Origin: Cryobacterium sp.
GTDB lineage: Bacteria > Actinomycetota > Actinomycetes > Actinomycetales > Microbacteriaceae
DNA length: 34,534 nt
Reading direction: 5' to 3'
Assembly: GCA_019639015.1 (NCBI GenBank)
Contig: JAHBSS010000016.1
Span: forward strand, 1-34,534
The notes beneath the pieces were generated by a model that was not told where the DNA came from, did not search any database, and was given only the letters and a program-made list of their open reading frames with translations. Positions 1 through 8,491 of this stretch are shown here, one piece after another; the stretch's first letter is position 1; every line of letters starts with the position of its first letter. Both the position numbers and the translations under genes were made by a program.

Positions 1-1131
1 ATCAAACCTTTGGGGGTATTCCCGCCCGGTTTTCATGAACGCGCGGATGGCAGTTGGCGCGGTGTAAAGAATCGACACCTTGTACTTTTCGATTAATTCC
101 CACCAGCGGCCGGGGTGAGGCGTGTCCGGGGTTCCTTCATACATCAATTGGGTGGCACCGTTTGCCAGCGGGCCGTACACGACGTAACTGTGTCCTGTGA
201 CCCAACCGACATCCGCTGTGCACCAGTACACGTCAGTTTCAGGGTGCAGGTCGAACACGTTCTTGTGAGTGAACGCGCACTGCGTCAAATAACCCCCGGA
301 AGTGTGCAGGATCCCTTTTGGCTTTCCTGTTGTGCCCGAAGTGTAGAGAATAAACAACGGATGCTCAGCCTCGAAAGCTTGAGCCTCGTGCTCCAAGTCA
401 GCGGCTTCGACGATTTCGTGCCACCAGTGGTCGCGTCCTTCCACCCAGTCAACGTCGTTTTCGCCACGCTTTACAACCAACACATTCTCGACACTCGTTT
501 TGCCGGAAAGGGCGGTGTCTACAGCGTTCTTGAGCGGAAATACCTTGCCTTTGCGCCAGCCGCCATCAGCGGTGATCACGAGTTTTGCATCGGCATCCTC
601 AATTCTTGAACGAAGCGACTCCGCGCTGAAGCCACCAAACACAACAGAGTGGATAGCGCCGATTCGGGCGACTGCCAACATTGCAACCGCGGCTTCAGGA
701 ATCATTGGAAGGTAAATCGCAACGCGATCACCTTTGCCAATTCCCAGGCTCGTCAAAGCGTTGGCTGCTTTCTTGACTTGAGTAGTCAGTTGCGCGTATG
801 TGATTGACTTCGAGTCGCCAGGCTCACCCTCCCAATGGATGGCAATCCGGTCGCCAATTCCGTTCAGGACGTGCCGGTCAAGGCAGTTGTACGTAACATT
901 TAGTCGACCGTCGGCGAACCATTTTGCGAATGGCGGATTGTTCCAATCGAGAGTTTCAGTGAACGGTGTGTGCCAGTGAAGCAGCGTTCTGGCTTGATCT
1001 GCCCAGAAATTTAGTCGATCTTTCTTTGCATCTTCATATATTTGCGGTTTAGCTATCGCCTGAGCGACGAACTCGGGGTCTGGGGCAAATCGCCGATCTT
1101 CGTGTAACAGACTGTCGATAGTTTCAGTCAT
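1..1131 (-). CDS. acs: Acetyl-CoA synthetase, N-terminal 377 residues (gene continues past left edge)
   Basis: AMP-forming acetate:CoA ligase, which activates acetate to acetyl-CoA in the cytoplasm. The reading frame stays open from an ATG at 1131 (preceded by GGGAG) to base 1, giving 377 residues of a protein usually near 650. Visible family marks are the N-terminal stretch with [17 protein letters not shown], the substrate-pocket segment [17 protein letters not shown], and the AMP-binding P-loop [11 protein letters not shown] at about residues 263-273. Further on, [20 protein letters not shown] and the [11 protein letters not shown] segment at the left edge are also typical of Acs rather than of other acyl-CoA ligases. 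The C-terminal lid with the acetylatable lysine lies outside the window. It diverges from the tad locus, the arrangement seen in many actinobacteria. Confidence 0.97.
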   Translation of the reverse strand, partial: MTETIDSLLHEDRRFAPDPEFVAQAIAKPQIYEDAKKDRLNFWADQARTLLHWHTPFTETLDWNNPPFAKWFADGRLNVTYNCLDRHVLNGIGDRIAIHWEGEPGDSKSITYAQLTTQVKKAANALTSLGIGKGDRVAIYLPMIPEAAVAMLAVARIGAIHSVVFGGFSAESLRSRIEDADAKLVITADGGWRKGKVFPLKNAVDTALSGKTSVENVLVVKRGENDVDWVEGRDHWWHEIVEAADLEHEAQAFEAEHPLFILYTSGTTGKPKGILHTSGGYLTQCAFTHKNVFDLHPETDVYWCTADVGWVTGHSYVVYGPLANGATQLMYEGTPDTPHPGRWWELIEKYKVSILYTAPTAIRAFMKTGREYPQRFD

Positions 1132-1445
1132 TATTCTCCCTGCGGGTATTGCGTTGCGTAGTATGCACGACTACGTAGCAATCGACACTACTCGCATAAG
1201 AAACAGACCTCCCAAATTGCGTCAGCCTGGAATAGAATGATCTGGTCAAGCCAGAGTTTGACCTGCAACGGGCAAGACGATTTCCCCCAATCAGCTCGTT
1301 GCCGTGGCGGCGCCCTTTCCCCCAAGCGGCGCCGCCCCTCTATTTAGATCCGACCTGCTCCTCCACCGGCCGATGGGTCGGTCGAGCTGAAGAGTTCTTG
1401 ATCGGTCGTCGCCACGCAATTAGCAGTTCACTTAGCTTCAGTCGA
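1132..1445. other. Divergent intergenic region between acs and tad genes
   Basis: About 314 bases separate the acs start from the likely tadA start. The region contains one clear inverted repeat (listed separately) and must carry both divergent promoters, but I see no pair of -35 and -10 boxes good enough to call. The tadA frame stays open back to a TTG at 1299. That extension (residues such as LYLDPTCSSTGRWVGR) does not look like a TadA N-terminus and has no ribosome binding site, so I treat it as non-coding. No tadZ/ssd-like gene is present here, although one usually precedes tadA in actinobacteria. Confidence 0.5.
1157..1175. promoter_or_regulatory. Inverted repeat between acs and tad genes
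   Basis: The arms CGTAGT (1157-1162) and ACTACG (1170-1175) flank a 7-base centre. Beyond the arms, symmetry is only partial (G1156 with T1176, T1155 with A1177). It lies 26 bases upstream of the acs ATG, in the 5' leader or core promoter of acs. It could be a regulator-binding site or a small RNA hairpin in the acs leader. Only the symmetry is seen; the role is inferred. Confidence 0.3.
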
Positions 1446-2435
1446 ATGACGATCATGCCTCGATTTGTGGCGGAACCCACAGTCGAGCCTTCGCGAGTAC
1501 GTCACTTGCCCGAGTTTTGTGAACTCGCTCCGCTCGTAGCCGAACCGGGAGTGACAGATGTGTTTGTTTCCGGAAGTGCCGGAGTTTGGGTTGATTGTGG
1601 CGACGGTGCCAAACACCGGCCAGAAGTTTCACTAACTGAGCAGCGAGCGAGACAGTTGGCGATCAGTCTCGTATCTTTGGGCGGCCGGCACATCGACGAA
1701 GCGACTCCTTGTGTTGATGTTCGGCTTAAAGACGGCATTCGAGTACACGCTGTGTTGCCCCCGGTCAGTTGCAACGGGACGACAATTTCGATTCGAGTGC
1801 CCCGACTTGAAAGGATGTTGCTTAGCGATTTGAACGAATGCGGATTCTTTCAAGCGGGGCAACTGGCTCAAGTTCAACGACTTGTGCGGGAACGAAAAAA
1901 TGTTCTCATTTCGGGCGCGACCGGAAGCGGAAAGACGACGCTACTTTCCGCGATGCTGTCGGCGGCAGCGATTGAGGATCGCATAATCGCGATCGAGGAT
2001 GTCGCCGAACTTCGAGTGCAGCATCCACACTTCCTGTCGCTTGAAGCCAGACAGTCAAATCTTGAGGGGGTTGGTGAGATCGGCCTCGCTCGATTGGTTC
2101 GCGAAGCGTTGAGGATGCGACCAAGTCGTTTGGTTCTTGGGGAATGCCGAGGGGTTGAAGTTCGGGAATTGTTTGCCGCACTAAACACTGGGCACAGCGG
2201 CGGGGCCGGCACGCTTCATGCGAATTCGATCCTTGACGTACCCGCGAGGCTAGAAGCCCTCGGGTCGCTTGCTGGGCTTAGTCCACAAGCCGTCGCACGA
2301 CAAGCAGCAAGCGCGATTGATTCAATCCTGCATCTCGGCTGGCTAGGGGGAAAGCGGGCGTTATTGGAAATTGGAGAGTTCGAATTGAATGCGACCGGTC
2401 TACTTCAAATTCGATCGAAGTTGGAAAAAAGTTGA
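1446..2435 (+). CDS. tadA: TadA/CpaF-type pilus assembly ATPase
   Basis: Hexameric secretion ATPase of the GspE/VirB11 superfamily that powers Flp/Tad pilus assembly at the inner face of the membrane. Taking the ATG at 1446 gives 329 residues. An N-terminal domain (LAPLVAEPGVTDVFVSG) is followed by Walker A GATGSGKTT at about 157-165, the AIEDVAEL acidic motif at about 182-189, the RMRPSRLVLGECRG Walker B region at about 223-236 and the GHSGGAGTLHAN histidine box at about 249-260. All catalytic motifs are intact. The protein is short for the family, mainly because the N-terminus is reduced. The start is uncertain: ATG 1455 or an upstream TTG are alternatives, and none has a good ribosome binding site. 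It overlaps the next gene by TTGA, so translation is probably coupled. Confidence 0.93.
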   Translation: MTIMPRFVAEPTVEPSRVRHLPEFCELAPLVAEPGVTDVFVSGSAGVWVDCGDGAKHRPEVSLTEQRARQLAISLVSLGGRHIDEATPCVDVRLKDGIRVHAVLPPVSCNGTTISIRVPRLERMLLSDLNECGFFQAGQLAQVQRLVRERKNVLISGATGSGKTTLLSAMLSAAAIEDRIIAIEDVAELRVQHPHFLSLEARQSNLEGVGEIGLARLVREALRMRPSRLVLGECRGVEVRELFAALNTGHSGGAGTLHANSILDVPARLEALGSLAGLSPQAVARQAASAIDSILHLGWLGGKRALLEIGEFELNATGLLQIRSKLEKS

Positions 2436-3418
2436 ATAGCTTTGACGAAACCGATGAGTTCGCGAGTCTCGTTAGACGTGCATCGATCTTGCTATCTGCC
2501 GGGATCAGTCCAAGTGCTGCATGGGGATTCTTGGCTGAAGGTTACGCCGAACAAAGCGATGGGGATGAAAATCGCGAGGTTCCCAAGTCGAAGGGGGCAC
2601 CCATCGGGAAGGTGGCCCAATACGTTGCTGTTCGTGCAACAACCCAACCCGTTTCGATTTCAATTCGCGATTCAATACCAATCAATTTCGACAAACCCGA
2701 CAACTCAGGCAAGTCGGAGGAACTTTGGAGGTTACTTGGACTCTGTTGGGAAGTCGCCGAAACCGTTGGTGCCCCATTGGCAGCGTCACTGGATGTGCTT
2801 GCTGATTCGATTCAAGAAATTTCGCAAACTCACCGAGAGATAGCTGCAGCGCTCGCCGGACCTAAGGCGACCTCAAGAATCGTGCTCATGTTGCCGTTGG
2901 TCGGGCTGTTGTTCGGGACCGCACTCGGCTTTGACTTGATCGGGATCTTGCTTAGCAACGGAATTGGAATCTTCTGCCTACTCGTCGGGGCTGCATTGGT
3001 CGTGACGTCAATTTTTTGGAGTCGCTCACAGCTTCGACGGGCGCTGACACTAGAGGCTAACCCCGGGCTGGAATTTGAACTACTAGAAATCGCACTTTGC
3101 GGCGGCATTTCAGTCAGCCAAGCGAAGCAAGTGATCGAACGTGCTTCGACTCGGTTTGGAATTACTACGAACATGTCCAAGACTGAATCGATCTTGATGC
3201 TTTCTCAAAGAGCAGGGGCGCCGATTCGTAACTTGCTGAACGCAGAAGCCCGATTCTTGCGGAGAAAGGTGCAAATCGAATCAAGATCGGCTATTTCGAA
3301 GCTCGCAGTTCGACAACTGTTACCACTAGGGATTTGCGTGCTTCCCGCATTCATGTTGCTCGGAGTTGCACCGATCATGATTTCGATCGTTTCTACGGTT
3401 CTTGGGGCATCAAACTGA
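2432..3418 (+). CDS. Type II secretion F-family membrane platform protein, TadB/TadC-like, apparently both in one
   Basis: Inner-membrane platform for the Tad pilus, partner of the TadA ATPase. The TTG start at 2432 overlaps the tadA stop (TTGA). In 328 residues there appear to be two T2SSF-type modules. The first has the motif WEVAETVGAPLAASLDVLAD at about 106-125, followed by two hydrophobic segments (about 148-172 and 175-196). The second begins with LEFELLEIALCGGISVSQA and ends in a hydrophobic C-terminal hairpin. Actinobacteria usually encode separate TadB and TadC proteins; here only one gene lies between tadA and flp. Whether it is a true TadB-TadC fusion or a TadB-like protein with an extended N-terminus needs structural comparison. 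The N-terminal 90 residues contain a variable, hydrophilic insertion. Confidence 0.8.
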   Translation: MNSFDETDEFASLVRRASILLSAGISPSAAWGFLAEGYAEQSDGDENREVPKSKGAPIGKVAQYVAVRATTQPVSISIRDSIPINFDKPDNSGKSEELWRLLGLCWEVAETVGAPLAASLDVLADSIQEISQTHREIAAALAGPKATSRIVLMLPLVGLLFGTALGFDLIGILLSNGIGIFCLLVGAALVVTSIFWSRSQLRRALTLEANPGLEFELLEIALCGGISVSQAKQVIERASTRFGITTNMSKTESILMLSQRAGAPIRNLLNAEARFLRRKVQIESRSAISKLAVRQLLPLGICVLPAFMLLGVAPIMISIVSTVLGASN

Positions 3419-3490
3419 ATTGCCCGCAACGCTCTAAGTTGTTAACACCTTTAAGTGTTCAAAGCACGAGGTCACACACGACACGTGAAC

Positions 3491-3495
3491 GGAGG
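3491..3495 (+). promoter_or_regulatory. Ribosome binding site that sets the ltrA start
   Basis: GGAGG lies nine bases upstream of the TTG at 3505. It is the only good Shine-Dalgarno sequence near the start of this frame. It supports starting the LtrA protein at 3505, not at upstream in-frame codons that would overlap the T2SSF gene by 85 bases. Confidence 0.7.
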
Positions 3496-3504
3496 ATCGA
3501 AAGT

Positions 3505-4692
3505 TTGACTGCGCCAGATTCTCCGGTTCAAGACGAAGCAACTCGGGACCACCTAACTAGGGCAGCGGATTGGTACGAGCTCTTATTCGACTTGGTGTTT
3601 GTAGTCGTGATCGCAATTGCGGTTAGCCTCATCGAACACGACACGTCGATTCAAACCGTGCTCGTTTTTGTGACCCTGTTCTTCCCGCTTTGGTGGGCTT
3701 GGGTAAACCTCACGGCGACAAACAACATTCTTGGAAGTCGCTTTGGGAGCCTAGAGCTCTTGATAATTCTTGCGATGCCGGGGCCAGCGGCGATGGCTAT
3801 TGCAATTTCAGCCGGAATGGCATCGTTTGATTGGTTGTATGCCTCGGGAGCAGCTTGGGTCCGCGTGGTGTTATTGCTCATGTGGCTAGCACCAAGAGTT
3901 CGGGGGCATCATGTTGTGGCGGTTTGGCGGCCCTTCGTCTACAACTTGGGGACGGCAGCGATTTGGATTGGGTCTCTAGCGCTACCAGTACCTTTTCGAT
4001 ACTGGTTATGGCTCGTTGCTGTCGCGATAGAAGTCGCACTTCTAGCTTGGCGCTCCAGCTTCGCCGATGAGGTGTACCGAAACGTATCGGTATCGCACGC
4101 GCTTGAGCGAATTGGGTTATTTGTTGTGATTGTGATTGGTGAAGCGATCTATTTGACGGTAACCGAACTTTCAGTAGACCCGACCTTGCTTGGTGGACTT
4201 ACCGCGTTCTTCGGACTGGTGATTTGCACGATCCTGGCACGTGGATACTTTCGTTGGGGCGCTCCGAGCGCTCATGCCGGTTTGGAACGAGCGAGAGCAA
4301 CTGGAGGCTATGGGGTGCTTAGGGACGTAGTCATGTACATCCCGTTCTTAGTGGTTGTCGGTCTTACGTTCGTTGCCGCGGCGATCGGAACGGCGGTTTC
4401 GCATCCGAATCAAGTGTTTGGGTTCCAAGTCAAACTGCTTCTAGTTACCGGAATCGCGTTGTTCTATTTGGCGAATGCACTAATTGGGTTGCGACTTCGC
4501 AGACCCTGGCGGCGGGTCTTGGTGTTCTTGTTGGTTGGGGCAGGCATTCCAGCAATCGCGTGCTTGATTCCAATTGCAAGCGAAGGTTGGGCAACGGTCG
4601 GCCTATTGGCGATTGCACTTTTGCTTGTCGAAGTATTTGGGCTGCTCATGCGAAGGCAAATTGCTAAGTCGGACGCTCCTCCACACGTTTAG
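3505..4692 (+). CDS. LtrA-family (low temperature requirement A) polytopic membrane protein
   Basis: Integral membrane protein of 395 residues, with perhaps ten or more hydrophobic helices. The start of the mature region, DWYELLFDLVFVVVIAIAVS, carries the ELxFDLVFV signature of the LtrA family. Other family-like parts are WWAWVNLTATNNIL after the second helix and the ALERIGLFVVIVIGEAIY segment, which matches the usual ERxGLFxIIxLGE pattern. The molecular function of LtrA proteins is not established; the name comes from a cold-sensitive Listeria mutant. The gene sits between the pilus platform gene and the pilin on the same strand, which is unusual for a tad locus. There is 86 bases between the T2SSF stop and this TTG start. 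Nothing in the sequence shows that it takes part in pilus assembly. Confidence 0.88.
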   Translation: MTAPDSPVQDEATRDHLTRAADWYELLFDLVFVVVIAIAVSLIEHDTSIQTVLVFVTLFFPLWWAWVNLTATNNILGSRFGSLELLIILAMPGPAAMAIAISAGMASFDWLYASGAAWVRVVLLLMWLAPRVRGHHVVAVWRPFVYNLGTAAIWIGSLALPVPFRYWLWLVAVAIEVALLAWRSSFADEVYRNVSVSHALERIGLFVVIVIGEAIYLTVTELSVDPTLLGGLTAFFGLVICTILARGYFRWGAPSAHAGLERARATGGYGVLRDVVMYIPFLVVVGLTFVAAAIGTAVSHPNQVFGFQVKLLLVTGIALFYLANALIGLRLRRPWRRVLVFLLVGAGIPAIACLIPIASEGWATVGLLAIALLLVEVFGLLMRRQIAKSDAPPHV

Positions 4693-4764
4693 GGATCGCT
4701 AGTCCCAAACGAACCACTGGTTTTGATTCGCACGATTCAGTTCAGCTATCGATGCTGATCCAGT

Positions 4765-4779
4765 CGGCAATTATTGCCG
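4765..4779 (+). promoter_or_regulatory. Perfect inverted repeat in the flp leader
   Basis: CGGCAATTATTGCCG is a perfect 15-base inverted repeat (7-base arms around one T). It lies 11 bases upstream of the GGAGG ribosome binding site of the pilin gene. It could be an operator, or an RNA stem with a TTA loop that affects pilin mRNA stability or translation. No T-run follows, so it is not a typical terminator. Confidence 0.4.
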
Positions 4780-4801
4780 GTTCGAGTCACGGAGGCAAAA
4801 C

Positions 4802-4981
4802 ATGTTCAAGAGGGCCAAATTGCGCATCAACTCACAGAAGGGTGCGTCGACTGCTGAATACGCGATAGTGACGATGGCCGCAGTTGCGTTCGCTGGATTG
4901 TTGGTGGCAATTCTTCGAAGCCCAGAAGTTCGAGGGATGCTATTCAATTTGATTCAAAGCGCATTGAGTTTTGGGGGATGA
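4802..4981 (+). CDS. flp: Flp/Tad-type pilin, small (59 residues)
   Basis: Short gene with a strong ribosome binding site (GGAGG at 4791-4795, six bases before the ATG). The product has a basic leader (MFKRAKLRINSQ), then KGASTAEYAIVTMAAVAFAG starting at residue 13. That is a class III pilin pattern: a Gly followed by a hydrophobic helix containing Glu and Tyr (AEYA). A C-terminal segment SPEVRGMLFNLIQSALSF follows. This fits the major pilin subunit, processed after the glycine by a prepilin peptidase that is not encoded in this window. It also resembles the DUF4244 proteins found at this position in actinobacterial tad loci. The stop overlaps the next start (ATGA), so pilin and pseudopilin translation are probably coupled. 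Confidence 0.88.
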   Translation: MFKRAKLRINSQKGASTAEYAIVTMAAVAFAGLLVAILRSPEVRGMLFNLIQSALSFGG

Positions 4982-5334
4982 ATCAATTGACCCGATTGAT
5001 TCGCGCGCTTGCTCAAACTCAACGGGGATCTGTGACTGCGGAATTCGCAATTGCGATCCCCGCAACCATGCTTGCGCTTTCGATTTGCATGTTCGGTCTA
5101 GGCAGCATTGTGCGCCAGATTCAGATTCAAGATCTCGCCACGTCCGTCGCCAGATCGACTGCGAGAGGCGATGTAGTCGCTACTCCAATTTCCTTGAGTC
5201 AAGCGGCAATTCGGATTAGTGAAAGCGGCGAACTCGTTTGCGCTGAGGTCTCAATGCCCGTGAATTTCGCAGTAACCTCCTTTCAGGTTTTTGAAGTCCG
5301 AGCATCCAGCTGTGCACTAAATAATGGGCGTTAA
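4978..5334 (+). CDS. tadE: TadE-like pseudopilin
   Basis: A 118-residue protein with an N-terminal TadE motif: QRGSVTAEFAIAIPATMLAL at about residues 15-34, with the conserved Gly-Ser-x-Thr-Ala-Glu-Phe before a single transmembrane helix. The remainder is an extracytoplasmic region with two cysteines (C85, C112 approximately) that could form a disulfide. TadE proteins are minor pseudopilins needed for Flp pilus assembly. It overlaps the pilin stop codon and is followed after two bases by another TadE-like gene, the same order as Rv3655c-Rv3654c in Mycobacterium tuberculosis. Confidence 0.87.
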   Translation: MNQLTRLIRALAQTQRGSVTAEFAIAIPATMLALSICMFGLGSIVRQIQIQDLATSVARSTARGDVVATPISLSQAAIRISESGELVCAEVSMPVNFAVTSFQVFEVRASSCALNNGR

Positions 5335-5336
5335 AA

Positions 5337-5684
5337 ATGGGCGCTAAATGTGAAAGCGATTTGGGTTCGGGGACGATCCTTGCGCTGGGACTTGCCGCGG
5401 CTATGTGTGCGTTGTTTCTCGCACTCTTGCCACTTGGGGCAATTGCCGTAGCACGTTCGGAAGCTCAAGGGGCAGCGGATGCGGCGGCACTTGCGGCAGC
5501 AGACACGATTAGAGGCTTGAATTCGGGTTATCCATGTGCGCGTGCGAGCACAATTGCAAAGGCAAATGGTGCTGCGTTAGTTGATTGTCAGGCGGATGGC
5601 GTTATTGTGACCGTTAGAGTGAATGTTCGGGTCGGCGAGTTCGTGGTGGTGGCAACCGCTACCGCTGGACCGCCCAACGAATAA
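5337..5684 (+). CDS. Rv3654c-family TadE/TadG-like secreted protein
   Basis: A 115-residue protein of the small TadE-like family found next to actinobacterial tad genes. The N-terminal DLGSGTILALGLAAAM (about 8-23) is a pseudopilin-like start that leads into a transmembrane helix. It is followed by the characteristic alanine-rich EAQGAADAAALAAADTIRG helix at about 42-60 and a cysteine pair (CARAS, DCQAD; residues C63 and C80 approximately). It is the last gene of the tad cluster. Its role in pilus biogenesis is inferred from family and position only. Confidence 0.85.
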   Translation: MGAKCESDLGSGTILALGLAAAMCALFLALLPLGAIAVARSEAQGAADAAALAAADTIRGLNSGYPCARASTIAKANGAALVDCQADGVIVTVRVNVRVGEFVVVATATAGPPNE

Positions 5685-5774
5685 ACACGATTCGCGCGAC
5701 GGCTATTCGCAAACGGCGATTCAATGTGTATTGTGACCCGGAGTGCGTATTCGCATCAATAAATAAGGAGAGTT

Positions 5775-8489
5775 GTGTCCGGCGAGAAGAAGCTGGTTAT
5801 CGTTGAGTCCCCAGCGAAGGCCAAAACAATCGCCCAGTACCTCGGCGAAGGGTTTGAGGTTCAAGCTTCGGTTGGGCACATCCGTGACCTCGTTGAACCC
5901 AAAAACCTGCCTCCGGAACTCAAGAAGGGTTCGCTTGGCAAATTCTCGGTGGACATTGAGAAAGACTTTGAACCCTATTATGTGGTTTCGGATCAGAAGA
6001 AGAAGACAGTTTCGGATTTGAAACGCGCCCTAAAAGAAGCCGACGAACTTTACCTCGCAACTGATGAAGACCGCGAGGGGGAAGCGATCGCCTGGCATCT
6101 TCTGCAAGTGCTTCAACCGAAGATCCCGGTCAAACGGATGGTGTTCCACGAGATCACAAAAGAAGCGATCGAACACGCGAAGCAAAACACTAGACAAATC
6201 GACACTGCGCTGGTTGATGCGCAAGAAACCAGAAGGATTCTTGACCGACTTTTTGGTTACGAAGTTTCCCCGGTGCTTTGGCGCAAGGTTGGACCAGGTC
6301 TCTCAGCCGGAAGGGTTCAATCAGCTGCGACGAGGCTTGTGGTAGATCGAGAGCGTGACCGACTTGCGTTTGTCAGCGCTAGCTACTGGGACCTAGTGGC
6401 ACAACTTCACCCTGAGTCGGCGGAGAAGTTTGAGGCGAAGCTTTCGAAAATAGCAGGCGAACGCATTGCTACAGGTCGAGACTTTGACGACCACGGCAAG
6501 TTGAAGGTGGGTGCTCGAGCTTTAGACGAATCCAAAGCGACCGCGCTCGCGTTGGAGCTTTCGGATAGGGCGATCTCGTTCAAGGTTGATTCAGTCGAGT
6601 CGAAACCTTATACCCGTCGACCAGCGGCTCCATTTACAACTTCGACACTGCAGCAAGAAGCGGCGCGAAAGCTCAAGTTCAGCGCCAGGCAAACAATGAG
6701 CATTGCGCAAAGTCTTTACGAAAACGGTTACATCACCTATATGCGTACCGATTCGCCCGCGCTTTCGCAGCAGGCAATTACTGCTGCACGTCGCCAGGCC
6801 ACGGCTCTCTACGGCGCAAATTCCGTACCGGAAAGCCCAAGAGTGTATTCAGGGCGAAGCAAGAACGCTCAAGAAGCCCACGAAGCAATCAGACCATCGG
6901 GGGAGACTTTTCGCACTCCTAGCGAGTTGGCATCCGTGTTGCGTGGAAATGATTGGAAGCTTTACAACCTCATTTGGAAAAGAACGCTCGCCTCTCAAAT
7001 GGCGGATGCCAAAGGGTCAACCGCGACGGTGACAATATCTGCACCCTCAAGCCTTGGGACTTGTGAATTCACGGCGAGCGGAACAGTAATAACGTTCAGA
7101 GGGTTTCTGGCCGCCTACGAAGAAGGCCACGACGAGGAACGAAACGAAACCGAAGAGCCAAGCGAAGCGAAACTGCCTCAAATGGTTCAAGGGCAAAGCC
7201 TGATCCAAGACACGGTCGAACCTAAAGGGCATGAAACTGTACCACCGCCCCGGTATACGGAGGCGAGTCTCATCAAGACGCTAGAAGAACTTGGAATCGG
7301 GCGGCCTTCTACTTATACGGCGATAATCTCAACCATCATCGATCGCGGCTACGTTACCCCACGGGGTTCGGCTCTGATTCCGAATTGGATCGCATTCTCG
7401 GTCGTGCGTCTGCTTGAAGACCACTTCACCGAACTTGTGCAATACGACTTCACGGCTGGCATGGAGGGTGACCTCGACAAGATTGCGGATGGCAAGGAGA
7501 GCCGCGTCGAATGGCTCAAGAGTTTCTATTTCGGCGGTCCGAACTACAAGGGACTTCGTCAAGTAATTGACAACTTGGGCGAGATCGATGCTCGTACGGT
7601 GAACTCGATAAAGCTCGACGAGCAAACCACCCTGAGGATTGGCAAATTCGGACCCTACCTAGAACTTGTCGATCCTGAATCGAGCGAACCAAGACGAGTC
7701 AACATTCCAGCCGGACTGGCACCAGACGAATTGACTTCGGCGAAAGTGAAAGAACTCATCGATGCACCGCCGAACTCGGATCGAGTAGTTGGAGTCAACG
7801 AAGCAAACGGCAAGACAGTTGTCGCGAAAGTCGGCCGATTTGGGCCTTATGTGACAGAAGTTGACGCTGAATCAGTCGCCGAGACCCCTGAGGTTGAGCC
7901 CGCGACCGAAACGCCAACCAAATCCAAGAACGGTTCCAAAAAGGAAGCGACCGCGAAAGCTAGAACGGCATCCTTGTTCAAGAACATGGATCCGGCAACG
8001 GTGGATCTGCAAACGGCATTGCGATTACTCGATTTACCTCGGGTCGTCGGCGCGGATCCTGAAACCGGAACCGAGATCACCGCACAAAATGGCAAATTTG
8101 GACCGTATTTGAAGCGAGGAACGGATTCGCGTTCCCTAGAAACTGAGCAACAGATCTTTGACATTGACCTTGAGGGTGCGCTGGCGATTTTTGCCCTGCC
8201 GAAGTACGGTGCACGTCGACCTTCAAGCGCACTGAAGGAGTTCGATGCCGACCCGGAGAGCGGAAAGCCGATCAAGGTGAAGGATGGCAGGTTCGGTCCG
8301 TATGTGACAGACGGCATTACAAACGCAACAATTCCGCGCGGTGAATCAATCGATGACATTGACTTTGAACGAGCCGTCCAACTACTTGCTGACAAGCGAG
8401 CGAAAGGCCCTGCAAAACCCCGTGCCAGAGCTACCACGAAACGGACAACTACACGCAAGAGCACTTCAAAATCAACGTCGAAGAAGTAA
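5775..8489 (+). CDS. topA: DNA topoisomerase I (type IA)
   Basis: Relaxes negatively supercoiled DNA by a transient 5'-phosphotyrosine break. The protein has 904 residues from a GTG start with AAGGAG four bases upstream. The TOPRIM domain has E11 in VIVESPAKAKTI and the acidic cluster D97-x-D99-x-E101 in ATDEDREGEA. The catalytic tyrosine is Y322 in YITYMRTDS. The C-terminal part carries four copies of the GxFGPY repeat (starting near residues 622, 687, 773 and 838). It ends in a Lys/Arg/Thr-rich tail (about 874-904) and has no zinc-finger cysteines. This repeat-plus-basic-tail C-terminus is the actinobacterial form of TopA, in which the tail contributes to processivity. It is followed after two bases by tmk. 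Confidence 0.98.
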   Translation: MSGEKKLVIVESPAKAKTIAQYLGEGFEVQASVGHIRDLVEPKNLPPELKKGSLGKFSVDIEKDFEPYYVVSDQKKKTVSDLKRALKEADELYLATDEDREGEAIAWHLLQVLQPKIPVKRMVFHEITKEAIEHAKQNTRQIDTALVDAQETRRILDRLFGYEVSPVLWRKVGPGLSAGRVQSAATRLVVDRERDRLAFVSASYWDLVAQLHPESAEKFEAKLSKIAGERIATGRDFDDHGKLKVGARALDESKATALALELSDRAISFKVDSVESKPYTRRPAAPFTTSTLQQEAARKLKFSARQTMSIAQSLYENGYITYMRTDSPALSQQAITAARRQATALYGANSVPESPRVYSGRSKNAQEAHEAIRPSGETFRTPSELASVLRGNDWKLYNLIWKRTLASQMADAKGSTATVTISAPSSLGTCEFTASGTVITFRGFLAAYEEGHDEERNETEEPSEAKLPQMVQGQSLIQDTVEPKGHETVPPPRYTEASLIKTLEELGIGRPSTYTAIISTIIDRGYVTPRGSALIPNWIAFSVVRLLEDHFTELVQYDFTAGMEGDLDKIADGKESRVEWLKSFYFGGPNYKGLRQVIDNLGEIDARTVNSIKLDEQTTLRIGKFGPYLELVDPESSEPRRVNIPAGLAPDELTSAKVKELIDAPPNSDRVVGVNEANGKTVVAKVGRFGPYVTEVDAESVAETPEVEPATETPTKSKNGSKKEATAKARTASLFKNMDPATVDLQTALRLLDLPRVVGADPETGTEITAQNGKFGPYLKRGTDSRSLETEQQIFDIDLEGALAIFALPKYGARRPSSALKEFDADPESGKPIKVKDGRFGPYVTDGITNATIPRGESIDDIDFERAVQLLADKRAKGPAKPRARATTKRTTTRKSTSKSTSKK

Positions 8490-8491
8490 GA

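Noticed and set aside
115-609. Open frame of 164 codons on the plus strand
   Set aside because: It lies entirely opposite acs, whose conserved P-loop and substrate motifs run through the same bases on the minus strand.
1299-1445. N-terminal extension of TadA from TTG 1299
   Set aside because: No ribosome binding site, a composition unlike the rest of the protein, and no match to TadA N-termini. ATG 1446 or 1455 is more plausible.
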